A DNA stretch of 64,000 nucleotides from Hippopus hippopus (GCA_946811185.2 OX328104.1:10117918-10181917), one strand, 5' to 3'; positions 30,730 to 42,002 are shown, counted from the stretch's first letter. Numbers and translations: made by a program. Notes: generated by a model from the letters alone, not told the origin.

Positions 30730-33700
30730 TTTAATAAAGCCAAGCCCACAGCAGCCACGTCCATTGCCAGATCAAATTTTTAGCAAAGAATCTGAAATAT
30801 GTAAAGCTTAGTACCATGCATATGCCAATTTATAGTGAATTCCAAATTATGCTTCTGGAAAAGATTTTTAGACGTTTTTCAATACTTTTCAGTTTTGTAA
30901 CCATAGCAACAATAGCTTTTAACAGATGTTAATTCTTTGAAGACATTCTGAAGAACATCATAGCAAGATGATATCTGTAAAGTTTGGTCAAAATTGGAAG
31001 AGTGGTTTCAATAGATTTCACTACATAAGCCCATGTAAAATTTCTGACCCCTGGGGTGGGGTCAAATTCGACCTTAGTGCTATAATTTGGGTACTCTTGG
31101 TAGAGGACCACCAAGTAAAGCCACACAAAAAATTTGGTAGTCTAACATCTGACCCCTGGGGTGGGGTCAAATTCGACCATAGTGCTATAATTTGGGTACT
31201 CTTGGTAGAGGACCACCAAATAAAGCCACACACAAAATTTGGTAGCCCCAGGCCTAATGACTCAGTACACGGAGATTTCTTAAGTTATGTTCACAAACAT
31301 TTTAAAAAGGGTCATCCAAGAAACATTTCTGTGAAATTATTTCAAAATCTGACCAGCAGTTTCAGAGAAGAAGAATTTTTAAGAATTTCTTCATTTCCCT
31401 ATAGTGCTAGTAGCCCCCATTCACCAGAGCTGTGTTTCTTGACAGATCAAAATTTCACAAACAATTTTTGGAAAGGGTCATTCAAGGAACATCTCTGTGA
31501 AAATATTTCAAATTCTGACCAGTCGTTTCAGAGAAGAAGAATTTTTAAGAATTTCTAAATTTCCATATAGTGCAAGTAGCCCCCATTCACCAGAGCCACA
31601 TTTTTTGACGGATCAAAATTTTACGAACACTTTTTGAAAAAGGTCACCCAAGCAACAATCCTGTGAAATTATTTCAAAATCTGACCTGCTGTTTCAGAGG
31701 AGAAGATTTTTAAAGAATTCCTTCATTTCTGTAGAGTGCAAGAAGCCCCAATTCACCAGAGCCACGTTTTTTGACAGATCAAAATTTTACGAACAGTTTT
31801 TGAAAAGGGTCACCCAAGGAACAATCCTGTGAAATTATTTCGAAATCTGACAAGCGGTTTCAGAGAAGAAGAATTTTGAAGAATTCCTTCATTTCTATAT
31901 GGTGCAAGAAGCCCCCATTCACCAGAGCCACATTTTTTGACGGATCAAAATTTTACGAACAATTTTTAAAAAGGGTCACCCAAGGAGCATATCTGTGAAA
32001 TTATTTCAAAATCTGACCCGTGGTTTCAGAGGAGAAGATTTTTAAAGAATTCCCTAAAAAATTCCATTTGGTTGCAATGGCAACCAGAGTTTTTGATGGA
32101 ATCAAATTCTGTGAACAGTTTTTAAAGAGGACCTTCCAAGGAACATTCCAGCCAAGTTTGGTCCAAATCCACCCAGTGGTTTAGGAGGAGTTGATGTTTA
32201 AAGAATTGTTGACGACACACGACGCACGACGGACACCAGGTGATCCTAAAAGCTCCCCTTGAGCACGTTGTGCTCAGCTAAAAAGTTAACATACGGATGG
32301 ACGCACAACGGACAACGGGCCATAACATAAGCCTGCTGGCCTTCGGCCAGTGGAGCTAAAAAACTTGTCTAGCACCAATCATGTATCACTGCAGCTTGAT
32401 AATCAAGGGAGGTAAATAGTAACGAACTTTATCTTTCATAAAAAGAGTTATTTCCCTTGATTAATGTTTAAATTGAAGTGACAATATTTTGAAGCCCATG
32501 TTAAACTTGCGATCCCTGGAATGAAGGCAATTTTGACCCCAGACCTACAATATGAAACTAGAATGTGTGGTTATAAACAAAAAGATTTTTTAATCTTGCC
32601 CAATAAAAAGTCATGTAAAACAAGTTTGCTGAATAAAAGGCCCTGTAAAATATGTGATCCATGGCACAGGTTTATCAAGTTTTCACTATAAAAGCCAATG
32701 TAAAACTTGTGACCCCTGGTGTGGAGTCAAACTTGACCCCCAAAGTTAAAATTTGGGCCCTCTTGGTAGAGGCCCATTATATAAAGTTACATGCAAAATT
32801 TGGTAGCCCTAGGCCTAAATATGGCTATGTACAAGTAGATTATTAAAGTTTCCTTATATAAGACCATGTAGAACTTGTGACCCCCTGGGGTGGGGCTACA
32901 TTTGACCCCCTGGGCTATAATTTGGGCACCCTTGATAGAGACCCCCTAGATAAAGCTAAATGCAAAATTTGATAGCCCTAGCCCTTATAGCTAGATGCGA
33001 AAGATTTTCCTATATAAGCCCGCCCATGTAAAACATGTTACCCCCCGGAGCGAAGTCAAATTTGACCCTCGGCTATAATTTGGACACCCTTGGTACAGGT
33101 CCACTAGATAAAGCTACATGCCAAATTTGGTCGCCCTAGGCCCCATGGCTAGGTCAAAGAAGAATTTTAAAGTTCTCCCTATATAAGCCCATGTAAAACT
33201 TGTTATATAAGCCCATGTAAAACTTGTTACCCCCGGGCAGGGCCTAATTTGACCCCAGGGCTATAATTTGAACAATCTTGGCAGAGGTCCACTAGATAAA
33301 GCTACATGCCAAATTTGGTAGCTCTAGGCCCTATGGCTAGGTAGAAGAGGAATTTTAAAGTTCTCCCTAAATAAGCCCATGTATAACTTGTAACCCCCGG
33401 GGCGGGGCCAATTTTGACCCCAGGGCTATAAATTGAAGAAACTTGGTAGAGGTCCACTAGATAAAGCTACATGCCAAATTTGGTAGCCCTTGGCCTTACG
33501 GTTTCAGACAAGGAGATTTTCAAAGATTTTCAAAATTTTTCAGTTTTGTTGCCATTGCAACCAGAGTTTTTGAAGGAATTAAATTCTTTCAAGAAATTCT
33601 GAAGAGGACCATGGCAGGATCATTTCTGTGAAGTTTCATCAAAATTGGATGGGTAGTTTCAGAGAAGAAGACGTTTTAAAAAAAAGTTAACGCACGGACT

Positions 33701-33776
33701 GACGGACGGACGGACGGACGGACGACGGACAACAGGCCATGACATAAGCCCGCTGGCCTTCGGCCAGTGGAGCTAA
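30730..33776 (+). mobile_element. Helitron-like element, copy B
   Basis: From about 31700 to 33776 it is nearly identical to 25981-27875 of copy A. It has four 166-bp units (CCCATTCACCAGAG motif at 31420, 31586, 31752 and 31918 versus two in A) and one extra unit in the second tandem block. 3' end: (ACGG)n, hairpin CTGGCCTTCGGCCAG, GGAGCTAA. The left boundary is not clear. Confidence 0.72.
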
Positions 33777-33779
33777 AAA

Positions 33780-34135
33780 CCTATAGCATTAGCATTAATT
33801 AATCCATTGTGTAATGTAGCACTGATCAGAACTCTTTATGTCCAAATTTTCATTCTTTATCATAATTCAAACTTGTGTACAGCCTCTGTATGATCTCACG
33901 TCAGCGGTACACGTTCGCAAAGCACATATTTTAAACTTTTTCTTAAATCCAAACATTTAAAACACAAAATAAATAAATACTATCGCACCCCTCCAACGTT
34001 AACAGTCGTTTGTTTAGGAGCCAAAATAGCAGATAACAAGGCTGCACGTCGGGTAAAATAAATGTGATGACCTGATTGGTCAAATATCGATTTCCACGGA
34101 TCCATGTATTACTCAAAATCCGTGCTAGGTAGAGT
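33780..34135. other. No gene recognised
   Basis: Unassigned AT-rich sequence inside the 10-kb insert. Confidence 0.4.
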
Positions 34136-34139
34136 TATT

Positions 34140-34740
34140 GTTCTTGCGCACTGTACTCTGTAATATTGCAACAAACATGCATACCAAGTCTGAAGTCGTT
34201 CTGACTTGAGATGACAAAGTTATATTCCAGACAAGCACTAAATGCTGTAAAAATGATGATCAAAGGGAAATAACTCAAACACAGCATGAGGTAGAGTTAC
34301 AATTCTTGCACACTGCACTTCCAAATATTGCAACAAATAAGCATACCATATTTCAAGTCATTCCTACTTAAGATGACAAAGTTATGCAGTTATGCTCTGA
34401 ACAAGCAAGAAATGCGATAAAAATGAAGATCAAAGGGGGAATAACTCAAAATTCATTCTAGGAAGAGTTATGGTTCTTGTGCAATGCACTCCGTAATTTT
34501 TCAACAATCATGCATACCAAATTTGAAGATGTTTGGACAAGAGATGACAAAGTTATATTCCAAACAAGCAGAAAATGCTGTAAAAATGATGATCAAAGAT
34601 AAAATAACTCAAAGACAGCACGAGGTAGAGTTATGGTTCTTTCGCACTGCACTCCGTATTTTTGAAACAAACACAAATGACAAGTTTCAAGTCAATCGGA
34701 CTGGAGATGACAAAGTTATGCTCCAGACAAAGAACTGGAT
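34140..34740 (+). repeat. Tandem array of about 145-bp units near the 3' end of the 10-kb insert
   Basis: Four diverged units, each with GTTATTGTTCTTGCGCACTG-like, GCAACAAACATGCATACCAA-like and GAGATGACAAAGTTAT words. The same unit appears once near the 5' end at 25125-25235. Confidence 0.75.
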
Positions 34741-34937
34741 GCCACCTGCCCGCCTGCCCATCCGCTCACCCGTATGCCATGGGTGATCCCATAATACGTC
34801 CCGTCTTCGACGGGCGTATAACAACCCTGAAAGAAAAAGCATTTGAAAACATTGAAGGAATGGAGAAAATGCTGGTAACCAGCATTTTCTCCTTTTCCCA
34901 CATTGTTTTTTAAGCTATCAAAGATAGAAATCATCAA

Positions 34938-35159
34938 TAAACTCTTTACCAAAATTTCTGACTGGTCCAAATTGAAAGCATTTGCAGACGACAAGTTAAA
35001 GGAAGTTCAAATTATGAAACTTGCCCTTGATAGTATAGAAAACATTGAGGGAAAAGGAGAAAATGCTGGTTACCAGCATTTTCTCCTTTTCCCACAATGT
35101 TTTCAAAAGCTTTCTTACTCAAGGTCGTTAAAAGTCGGGATTGTGTGGTAAAGAGTTAA
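34938..35159 (+). mobile_element. TM1 inserted into another TM1
   Basis: Left end AAACTCTTTACCAAAATTTC, right TTAA at 35156-35159; the host TM1 arm resumes on both sides in the opposite orientation. Confidence 0.85.
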
Positions 35160-35231
35160 GCAATATTTGATTTGCCGTTTGCAAATGCTTTCAAATTGAT
35201 CAAGTCAAAAATTTTGTCGTTTGGTAAAGAA

Positions 35232-35464
35232 TTAACTCTTTACCACACAATCCCGACTTTTAACGACCCTGAGAAAGAAGCCTTTAGAAAACATTGTGGG
35301 AAAAGGAGAAAATGCTGGTAACCAGCATTTTCTCCTTTTCCCACAATGTTTTCTACCCTTCCCAAAAGAAATTTCAATTTTTGATTCACATTTATTTTGT
35401 CGTCTGCAAATGCTTTCAATTTGGTCAAGTCCAAAGTTTCGTCGTTTGGTAAATAAAGAGTTAA
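35232..35464 (-). mobile_element. TM1, intact
   Basis: 233 bp with TTAA at both ends. The palindrome is perfect and a 4-bp duplication (AAATAAAGAG) lies at the right end. Confidence 0.93.
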
Positions 35465-35633
35465 GTGTTTGGCAGGTAAAACAATATACAAGCACTGCTA
35501 ATTGAACATTTTTGTATTTGTAAATTGTTATGGTCTCTCAAAGGATGTTAGAGAATTGTTTAGGCCATTCTTTTAGACTGTATTCTTTCTTCACAAAGGG
35601 CTGTGCAATGTGTACATTATGCTTGTAAAATTT

Positions 35634-35890
35634 AAGCTGATTGGTTGAATGGTGTTTCATACTTTTTTTACCGTATTGCAGTCATATAACTGCAACAGCT
35701 CACAGATGTTTGTCCAGAGTTTCACCAGTACTAGGCCAGCACTCTGGTTAGTGTCTTACCAAAGGACACTCCCATAAAAACACCTAGTGCTTCCAGTGAG
35801 GCTCAAACCTAAAGACTCCGGGTTAAGAATCCTACATTTTACCCCTGAGCCATCAGTCCAACACTTTACCACTGAATCACGCAGGATGCA
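35634..35890 (-). mobile_element. SINE-B, full length
   Basis: In minus orientation it ends in ACCATTCAACCAATC. The body contains AGTGTCCTTTGGTAAGACAC. Target duplication TGTAAAATTT (35624-35633) and TGTAAAACTT (35891-35900), one mismatch. Confidence 0.75.
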
Positions 35891-35924
35891 TGTAAAACTT
35901 CTGTTCCTAGCCATTACTCTTTAC

Positions 35925-36100
35925 TACACCTCAAAACTTTGGACTTGGTCTTATTGAAGGAATTTACAGATGAGAATTCACATGTTTTTCATGTGACAGT
36001 ATTTGTCCTTAAAGAGTAAGAAAACATTGTGAGCATAGGTTACCAGCATTTTCTCCTTTTACCACACTGTTTTCAAAAGCCCTCTTCCTCACATCCTCAG
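35925..36100 (+). mobile_element. TM1, degenerate
   Basis: GGACTTGGTCTTATTGAAGG, GAAAACATTGTGAGCA and CCAGCATTTTCTCCTTTTAC remain. Confidence 0.65.
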
Positions 36101-36109
36101 TGACCCAGA

Positions 36110-36775
36110 TTTGATTCATTCTGTGATCGGCCCTGGGTTATTTCGCTGGCGTTTCCTTGTTCTCATGAATTATTCATGAAGCATTTTGACTGGTGATCTC
36201 AGTTTTTCTTTGAGAAAATTTAAACTATTTTTATCACAAATACACCGTCATTTCTATTTTTTACTTGTCGATATCCAATCACATCATTCGTTACATATCA
36301 AGCTTAGCGATACTTTATATATGGTGGCACCCATCAACACCACAATTGAGAAGCGTTTAACAGAGATTTTCGGCGTATCACCGAAAGATTATCAGTTAAA
36401 ATTGTACACAAAAATCGACAGTGTTGTCCCTGTATTGCAGAATGGCATATCTCACAGGAGACAAGCACGCTGACGGCCACCATATTTGTTGACAACCTCG
36501 GGTTTTTTCCAGGGTTATTTTTAGTAACGGAAGAAATGAAATTATCCTCTCTACAAGAGAGTATCATTATTTATCGATCTTTCAATCGGTTATTAGGGTA
36601 CTTTCCGACCATATGAATATTCACAAGAAACGACGATTTGCTAGTCGATTTTCCCAGAGGTGATGCATGGTTATTAACGTAATGCTTCAAACCTGGGTTC
36701 CGAGGATGTCTTTCTCACTGTCTATAAAAATCTGGATTTTGTGATACAGGGTTAATAGTGTTCCACACCATCATA
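36110..36775. other. Single-copy-looking stretch with a weak 95-codon frame
   Basis: 36186-36473 (+) is open. Its second half (MVAPINTTIEKRLTEIFGVS and SPKDYQLKLYTKIDSVVPVL) has a plausible amino-acid mix, but I recognise no family and see no supporting neighbour. It might be a lone exon or chance. Confidence 0.25.
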
Positions 36776-36779
36776 CAGT

Positions 36780-36976
36780 ATAACCTTTTACCACATAACA
36801 AAATTTTAGACCAGTCCACATTACTATGAAGCCTTTAAAGGCACTAAGGTGAATTTGGCTCAAATGATGAAAGAGAAGAAAACATCATTGGAAAAGGAGA
36901 AACTTTCTATTTTTCCAACTATGTTTTCAAAAGCTGTTTACTTCAGGGTCGTCAAAACTCGCGATTGTGTGGTTAA
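36780..36976 (+). mobile_element. TM1, degenerate
   Basis: CTTTTACCACATAACAAAAT left end; palindrome centre lost; TTAA at 36973-36976. Confidence 0.72.
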
Positions 36977-36984
36977 CTTGCAAG

Positions 36985-37135
36985 CTATGGGCAACCCTTG
37001 CGAACATTATTGGAAAAGTAGGAAGCGCTAGTAACCTGCGTTTTCTCAAGTACCTTCATTTGAGCTACGTTGAAACTTGTCTGCAAATTCTCTCAATCTG
37101 GACAAGTCTTAAATTGTTTCATCGAGTCAAAAGGT
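36985..37135 (-). mobile_element. TM1, degenerate
   Basis: GCGAACATTATTGGAAAAGT and TCTCAATCTGGACAAGTCTT remain. Confidence 0.6.
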
Positions 37136-37357
37136 AACCTTTTATCACACGATTCTTTTAACGACCCTAAGGAAAAAGCCTTTTGAAAACATCATGGGAA
37201 AAGGAGAAAACGCTGGTAACCAGCATTTTTTCATCTTCTCACAGTGTTTTCTGCCCTTCCAAAACCACTTTCAATTTTTCCAGTCTTACTTTTTCAAGTC
37301 TGCAAAATGTTTCGAATTCGAACCAGTCTAAAATTTTGTCATTTGATAAAAAGTTAA
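37134..37357 (-). mobile_element. TM1, shares TTAA with the next copy
   Basis: Left end TAACCTTTTATCACACGATT; TTAA 37354-37357 shared. Confidence 0.85.
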
Positions 37358-37582
37358 CCCTTTACCACACAATCCCGACTTTTAATGACCCTGAGAAAGA
37401 AGCCTTCTGAAAACATTGTGGGAAAAGGAGAAAATGCTGGTAACCAGCATTTTCTCCTTTTCCCACAACGTTTTCTCCCCTTCCCAAAACAAATTTCAAA
37501 ATTTCAGTCACTTTTATTTTGTTGTCTGCAAATGCTTTCAATTTGGACCAGTCTAAAATTTTGTCGTTTGATAAAGAGTTAA
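37354..37582 (-). mobile_element. TM1, intact
   Basis: 229 bp with TTAA at both ends and a near-perfect palindrome. Confidence 0.93.
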
Positions 37583-37589
37583 TAAATGT

Positions 37590-37940
37590 CTTTGGCTATG
37601 AAGATAAGATGGCCACTATGATGTAGCAACTGATATCTTTCAATATTTTCTTAAATAATAAATGAACAATTAAATTTAATGGACTCTGACAAAGTCTATT
37701 ACTATCATTGTACTTCAAAGCATGTTTGAATCAACACTTTTCTCTTCAGGGTACTACCAATGATGTCTGTGATCAGGGATCTTACATAAAATCCCTGCTG
37801 TGATTAACTGAAAATTTGAACAAATTTTTCCAAAATAATGGTAAACATTTCACTGGACCTAAAGCCTCCAAATTGCCAGATCTAACTTTAACTGCCACTT
37901 AACAATATTCTGAAAGAAAAAAAAAATTGTATGATGTGAT
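37590..37940. other. No gene recognised
   Basis: Nothing identifiable. Confidence 0.45.
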
Positions 37941-37944
37941 CTAT

Positions 37945-38172
37945 CATTTAATCCATAATCAAACGACATGTCCATGTTGAAAGCATTTGCAAGACAACAA
38001 CTTAAATGTGGCTAAAATGACATGAATAGTCTCTCACAGTTCAGAAAACTTTGAGGGCAAATGAGAAATTGCTGCTTTCAAGCGATAATTCATTTCTCCT
38101 TTTCCCAACATGTTTTCAGAAGCTTAGTTTTGCAGGGTCGTAAAAACAAAGGATTGTTTGGTGAAAGGTTAA
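37945..38172 (+). mobile_element. TM1b element, diverged
   Basis: The centre reads GAGAAATTGCTGCTTTCAAG instead of the TM1 centre; unique arm TTGAAAGCATTTGCAAGACA. TTAA at 38169-38172. Confidence 0.7.
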
Positions 38173-38344
38173 CTCTTTACAATAGCAACACTTTATATAT
38201 ATTTTTAGAGGCAGAAACAATTCGGTGCAGTATGTGAATAGGTATGATCATAAACATACCCAAAATACTTTCCCATATTGTATAAAAACAACTGTCAATC
38301 AATTCATTCATTGCATTAAAGTACAAATAGCTTCGCAGATGCTT

Positions 38345-38490
38345 AAGGTTTTACTCTTACCAGAGGATACAATTCTAGACTCGTCCAAATTGAAAGCATC
38401 CACAGACAACAATGAAAAGTGGCTCAAATAATTGTCCATGAAAAAGAAGAAAACATGGTGGAAAAGGAGAAATTGCTGGTTAAACTGTAC
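38345..38490 (+). mobile_element. TM1 left half
   Basis: ACTCTTACCAGAGGATACAA to GGTGGAAAAGGAGAAATTGC, then cut. Confidence 0.7.
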
Positions 38491-38598
38491 GAAAACTGCT
38501 AAAATCATTACAAAAATACTATAGTGTCCTCCCCATGAAGTGATAAAGTAAATTCCATTGTCCGAGTACAGATAACAAGTATGACAATTGAAAACAAA

Positions 38599-38636
38599 AC
38601 AAGAGGGCTGTGATGGCCCTGTATTGCTCAACCGCC
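38599..38636 (+). mobile_element. Helitron-like 5' end fragment
   Basis: ACAAGAGGGCTGTGATGGCC and CTGTATTGCTCAACC, abutting the TM1 at 38637. Confidence 0.65.
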
Positions 38637-38865
38637 TTAAGTCTTTACCACACGACAAAAATGAAGACTTGTCCAAATTGAAAGCATTTGCAGACGACAA
38701 TTTAAATGTGGCTCAAATAATGGAAGTTTTCTGTTATAGAGTAGAAAACATTGTTGGAAAAGGAGAAAATGCTGGTAACCAGCATTTTCTCCTTTTCCAC
38801 AATGTTTTCAAAAGGCTTTTCCCCCAGGGTCTTTAAAACTCAGGATTGTGCAGTAAAGAGAATTT
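38637..38865 (+). mobile_element. TM1, near intact
   Basis: TTAA at 38637-38640; right end GCAGTAAAGAGAA. Confidence 0.87.
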
Positions 38866-38869
38866 TGCA

Positions 38870-39340
38870 ATTGAACTAACTGGCATTGTCAGTCACAGTT
38901 AAGTGTAGGAAGCCTGCATTGAAACGAAAATTCATAGAGAAAGTAAGCCTAAACTAAAAAAGGTCTTTTTCACATGCCAAGAAGATGCAAATGAATGCAA
39001 GCATGTCAAAAATAGTTATAAACCTGAAAGTTTTCAGGAGAAAATACATGCATTGCACACAGACAAAATATCACACAGGACAGAAAAAAATCAGTTTCTG
39101 CACATTTTGCAATACGGTCCCAAATATGGTATGATGATGTAATGATGATGTAACTCACATGCGGAATATGTATGTATTCATTTGCAATTTGATTGGTCAA
39201 AATTTTACTTAGTAATATTCATCCACCATTCATAAAAACGAAGTTACTGGCTAGAACACCATTATTTGTTTAATTTTGCTTACCGTTTCCGAATAAAATG
39301 TCAACAATTTCATTATTTTTTCGTTGAAAGATGTAGATAT
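38870..39340. other. No gene recognised
   Basis: Short ATGATGATGTAATGATGATG run at 39130-39151; nothing else. Confidence 0.45.
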
Positions 39341-39353
39341 ATAATAAAAGCAA

Positions 39354-39446
39354 CATTATGCTGTAGTAACTTTCCTGGAACTAATATTTGCTTCTCACCA
39401 TGCATGAATCAAATACATGCACCAGGAAAGTCACTACAGCATAATA
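39354..39446. repeat. 25-bp inverted repeat (foldback)
   Basis: Arms 39354-39378 and 39422-39446 (CATTATGCTGTAGTAACTTT and complement) with two mismatches and a 43-bp loop. Confidence 0.75.
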
Positions 39447-39495
39447 TTCCGTATTCACACCAAATATCAATGAACTCTGACCAACAACAATATTT

Positions 39496-39815
39496 CGATT
39501 GATTGATTGATTTTTGATTGTTTGGTGTTTAACGCCATTTTCAACATTATTTCAGTTATATCGCGGCGGCCAGTGCACCCATCCATGCTTTCCTGGAGTC
39601 TCTTTTACCAGTACTCCGCACAATTTTCTTTCCAAGCCACTGGCTGCTTTCCAACATAATCAATGTCGTAACAATGGTCAGCGGTAGGAGAGGAATAAAT
39701 CCTGTCGCAATTACTATCATCAATCCTCGGAAAGAAATTGGCCGAGCCAGGGATCGAACCCACGACCCCCTGTTCTTCAGTCCTGCACGCTATTGACTTG
39801 GCTACCGGGGCTCGG
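39496..39815 (-). mobile_element. SINE-A, full length
   Basis: tRNA-like head CCCCGGTAGCCAAGTCAATA and GGGTTCGATCCCTGGCTCGG on the minus strand; tail (AATC)n. Target duplication CAACAATATTT (39485-39495) and CAACAATGTTT (39816-39826). Confidence 0.9.
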
Positions 39816-39854
39816 CAACAATGTTTTGACAAAGAGATATTCTATGCCAGAGTT

Positions 39855-40077
39855 TGTCATACAGCAACCAAAAATTTAGATGCAATTAAATTCTTTGAAG
39901 TAACTCTGAAGAGCACTACAGTATTTGTGTATAGAAATATCAAATTTGGATGGCTACTTTCAGAGAAGACGACGTTTGAAATAAACGTTAAACTGTGCAC
40001 ACAAAGACAGACACAAGCAAGGGTTGTCACAGGACCATGACATAAGCTCACTAGCCACCTTTGGCCGGTGGAGCTAA
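39855..40077 (+). mobile_element. Helitron-like 3' end fragment
   Basis: GATGCAATTAAATTCTTTGA, GATGGCTACTTTCAGAGAAG, GACATAAGCTCACTAGCCAC and the terminal TTTGGCCGGTGGAGCTAA match the 3' part of copy A. Confidence 0.7.
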
Positions 40078-40159
40078 AAATGTATGAAACGTTTGACTAA
40101 GAAACTGTTACAAGCCCTCACTGTTTTCCCACCATGTAACATGATTATATCAAATTGTT

Positions 40160-40345
40160 TGGTAAGCCACCGCTGTGTTATAACATAATCAGAATTATTC
40201 AAAAGTTGTATCTGCACATCCCTGATGCTACAACAACTCTAAGCCCTCTGAAAACTTTGTGGGAAAAGGAGAAAATGCTGATGACTTTTTCTCCTTTTCC
40301 CGCCATGTTTTCCACCCTACCTAGCACAAATCCCATAATCTGATC
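40160..40345 (-). mobile_element. TM1 with a shortened palindrome
   Basis: GGGAAAAGGAGAAAATGCTG joins ATGACTTTTTCTCCTTTTCC; termini eroded. Confidence 0.65.
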
Positions 40346-40548
40346 TACATAAGGATCTAAAATTTGGAAAGCATTAGGAGATGACAGAAGTGGTTCAAAT
40401 AGTAAAATTTGTTTGTGACAGGGTAGAAAACATCCGTGAGAGAACAATATAATGCTGATTACAAGTATTTTTCTCCTTTTCCCCAGTGCTTTCAAAAGCT
40501 TTCTAACCCAAGGTTGTTAAAATTTGGGATTGTTTGGTAAGCTGTTAA
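40346..40548 (+). mobile_element. TM1, left end lost, shares TTAA
   Basis: TCTAAAATTTGGAAAGCATT unique arm; TTAA 40545-40548 shared with the next copy. Confidence 0.78.
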
Positions 40549-40769
40549 CTTTTTACCAAACGACAAAATTTCAGACTGGTCCAAATTGAAAGTATTTGCA
40601 GACGACAAAATTAACGCGACTCAAAAATTGAAATTTGTTCTGGGAAAGGTGGAAAACATTGTGGGAAAAGGAGAAAATGCTGGTTACCAGCGTTTTCTCC
40701 TTTTCCCACAATGTTTTCAAAAGGCTTCTGAGAGTTGTGAAAACCCGGGATTGTTTGGTAAAGAGTTAA
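40545..40769 (+). mobile_element. TM1, intact
   Basis: 225 bp, TTAA at both ends; right arm slightly shortened (CTTCTGAGAGTTGTG). Confidence 0.92.
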
Positions 40770-41029
40770 GAGTCATCATAATGTACTAGAAAAAACTTGG
40801 GCCTGAACAGGTGTACTTTTAGTAAGATCTTAACAAAGAGTTTTCTTTTTAATTTTAGTATTAATCGCCCTGCATGAATGGAACTTCACTGTAGCAGTAG
40901 CACTGCAAAGGCTACTTTTAACTGCATATGTGGACTGTGCATGTCTAAATCAGGCTACAGAGAATATTAGCAGTCTGATCTTGGATCTATACTGTTGATT
41001 ATCTGTAGATACTCTGACAATTACAGCCT

Positions 41030-41193
41030 TTAACCCTTATCCTGCTAAATAAATGAATTGATTTTTTGAGCCGATAGTAAAAATCCCAATATGTCCTTAT
41101 CGGACAGTGTAGATCAAAGATTAGACTGCACCTTCTGTGCAGTCTAATCTTTATCTACACTATCTGCTAAAGGTGAGTCGCGTTAAGGTTTAA
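41030..41193. mobile_element. TM2-related hairpin element (164 bp, TTAA ends)
   Basis: TTAA at 41030-41033 and 41190-41193. Hairpin 41104-41164: GTGTAGATCAAAGATTAGAC pairs with GTCTAATCTTTATCTACAC with one mismatch. Confidence 0.75.
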
Positions 41194-41329
41194 GATGAAT
41201 TCTTTATTTTGATATCTTATATGAGGGAAAATACAGTTTCATTTACTCATTGCTTTACTGTTTACTTTTAGTGCCAAAATATAAGTTGAGGCAATGCAAA
41301 TGTTAACCTACGATACGCTGCCATGTTTG

Positions 41330-41830
41330 TTGAGAACAAATATGAGCCATGCTCTGGGAAAAGGGGATTTTAACTCTTTCCATTCCATAGACAACACCAG
41401 ACGCTTTTGTGGACAGCGTAAATCAAGATCAGACTGCACAGAACGTGCAGTCTGATCTCTGATCTACACTGTCCACTGCTTTATTCTAGATTATGAACAA
41501 ATCATCTCTTGATTTTTTGACAGAACTGTATTTGTAACCATTGAGAAAAAGAAGCTGATTTAATCAGTATTAGCAGAGTTAATGCAGCACTGTGATGCAT
41601 TATAACAAGCAAAGACATAACATAATTATGGATCCATTAAATCTATGTGATCAAATAGCCAACTGAATCATGAGGTAGAGTGGCTCTTGGACATGAAAAA
41701 AAATTACAAACAGCAAAAACTTTTTGACCCATATTAGCCTTGCAGACTCCATAGCCTGACATTGGTTGATACTTTTTGCAAATGCATTAAACCCCATTTT
41801 CACAAAGCATGTCATTGACATTCAGTGGGT
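41330..41830. mobile_element. R3 element with inverted ends and an empty TM1 site
   Basis: Left GAGCCATGCTCTGGGAAAAG, GGGATTT then TTAATGCA; right TGCATTAAACCCCATTTTCA and CAAAGCATGTC in inverted order. A TM2 copy interrupts the left end at its TTAA. The right-end TTAA (41787-41790) is unoccupied. Confidence 0.78.
41370..41582. mobile_element. TM2, full length (213 bp, TTAA ends)
   Basis: TTAACTCTTTCCATTCCATA left; AGTATTAGCAGAGTTAA right. Centre hairpin about 41399-41474: GTGGACAGCGTAAATCAAGA, TCAGACTGCAC facing GTGCAGTCTGATC, TCTGATCTACACTGTCCAC. Confidence 0.85.
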
Positions 41831-41924
41831 ACCATTATAACTAGAGACCTGAAAAAAAAAGCCAGTGAGTGAAGGCCAAGATCAGACTGCATCTAGGACA
41901 AGTATGTGGCATCTCCACAGCAAA

Positions 41925-42002
41925 AATCTTTTTTATTTTTATTTGTCGTCTCCAAATGCATGTAATATAGTCAATTCTAAAATTTTGTTGTTTGGTAGAG
42001 TT
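41925..42002 (-). mobile_element. TM1 unique-arm fragment
   Basis: ATTTGTCGTCTCCAAATGCA to TTGTTGTTTGGTAGAGTT. Confidence 0.65.

Larger units (their letters stand above)
24825..34820 (+). mobile_element. Composite 10-kb insert with Helitron-like ends
   Basis: It starts ACAAGAGCGGCAAATTGTCG and ends in a hairpin (CCGTC TTC GACGG) followed by GCGTATAA. ATACGCCCGTC at 24849-24859 is the exact complement of GACGGGCGTAT at 34809-34819. Tandem units of roughly 140-150 bp lie just inside both ends (25125-25235; 34140-34740), sharing words such as GAGATGACAAAGTTAT and TGTAAAAATGATGATCAAAG. Later insertions (copies A, B and D, two TM1) account for much of the length. No Rep/helicase coding was found. 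Confidence 0.65.
24794..35235 (-). mobile_element. TM1 host copy split by a 10-kb insert and by another TM1
   Basis: Pieces 24794-24824, 34821-34937 and 35160-35235 join in order into a full minus-oriented TM1 of about 224 bp (CCCAACTCTGA joins ACAACCCTGAAAG). The last piece closes with TTAA at 35232-35235, shared with the next copy. Confidence 0.82.

Noticed and set aside
30968..31558. 196-codon plus-strand frame
   Set aside because: It runs through tandem units of Helitron-like copy B, with the repeated peptide SDPWGGVKFD mirroring the DNA repeat; no protein family is recognisable.
36186..36473. Confident call of a new 95-residue gene
   Set aside because: Only the second half looks protein-like, no domain is recognised, and no promoter, splice or neighbour evidence supports it.
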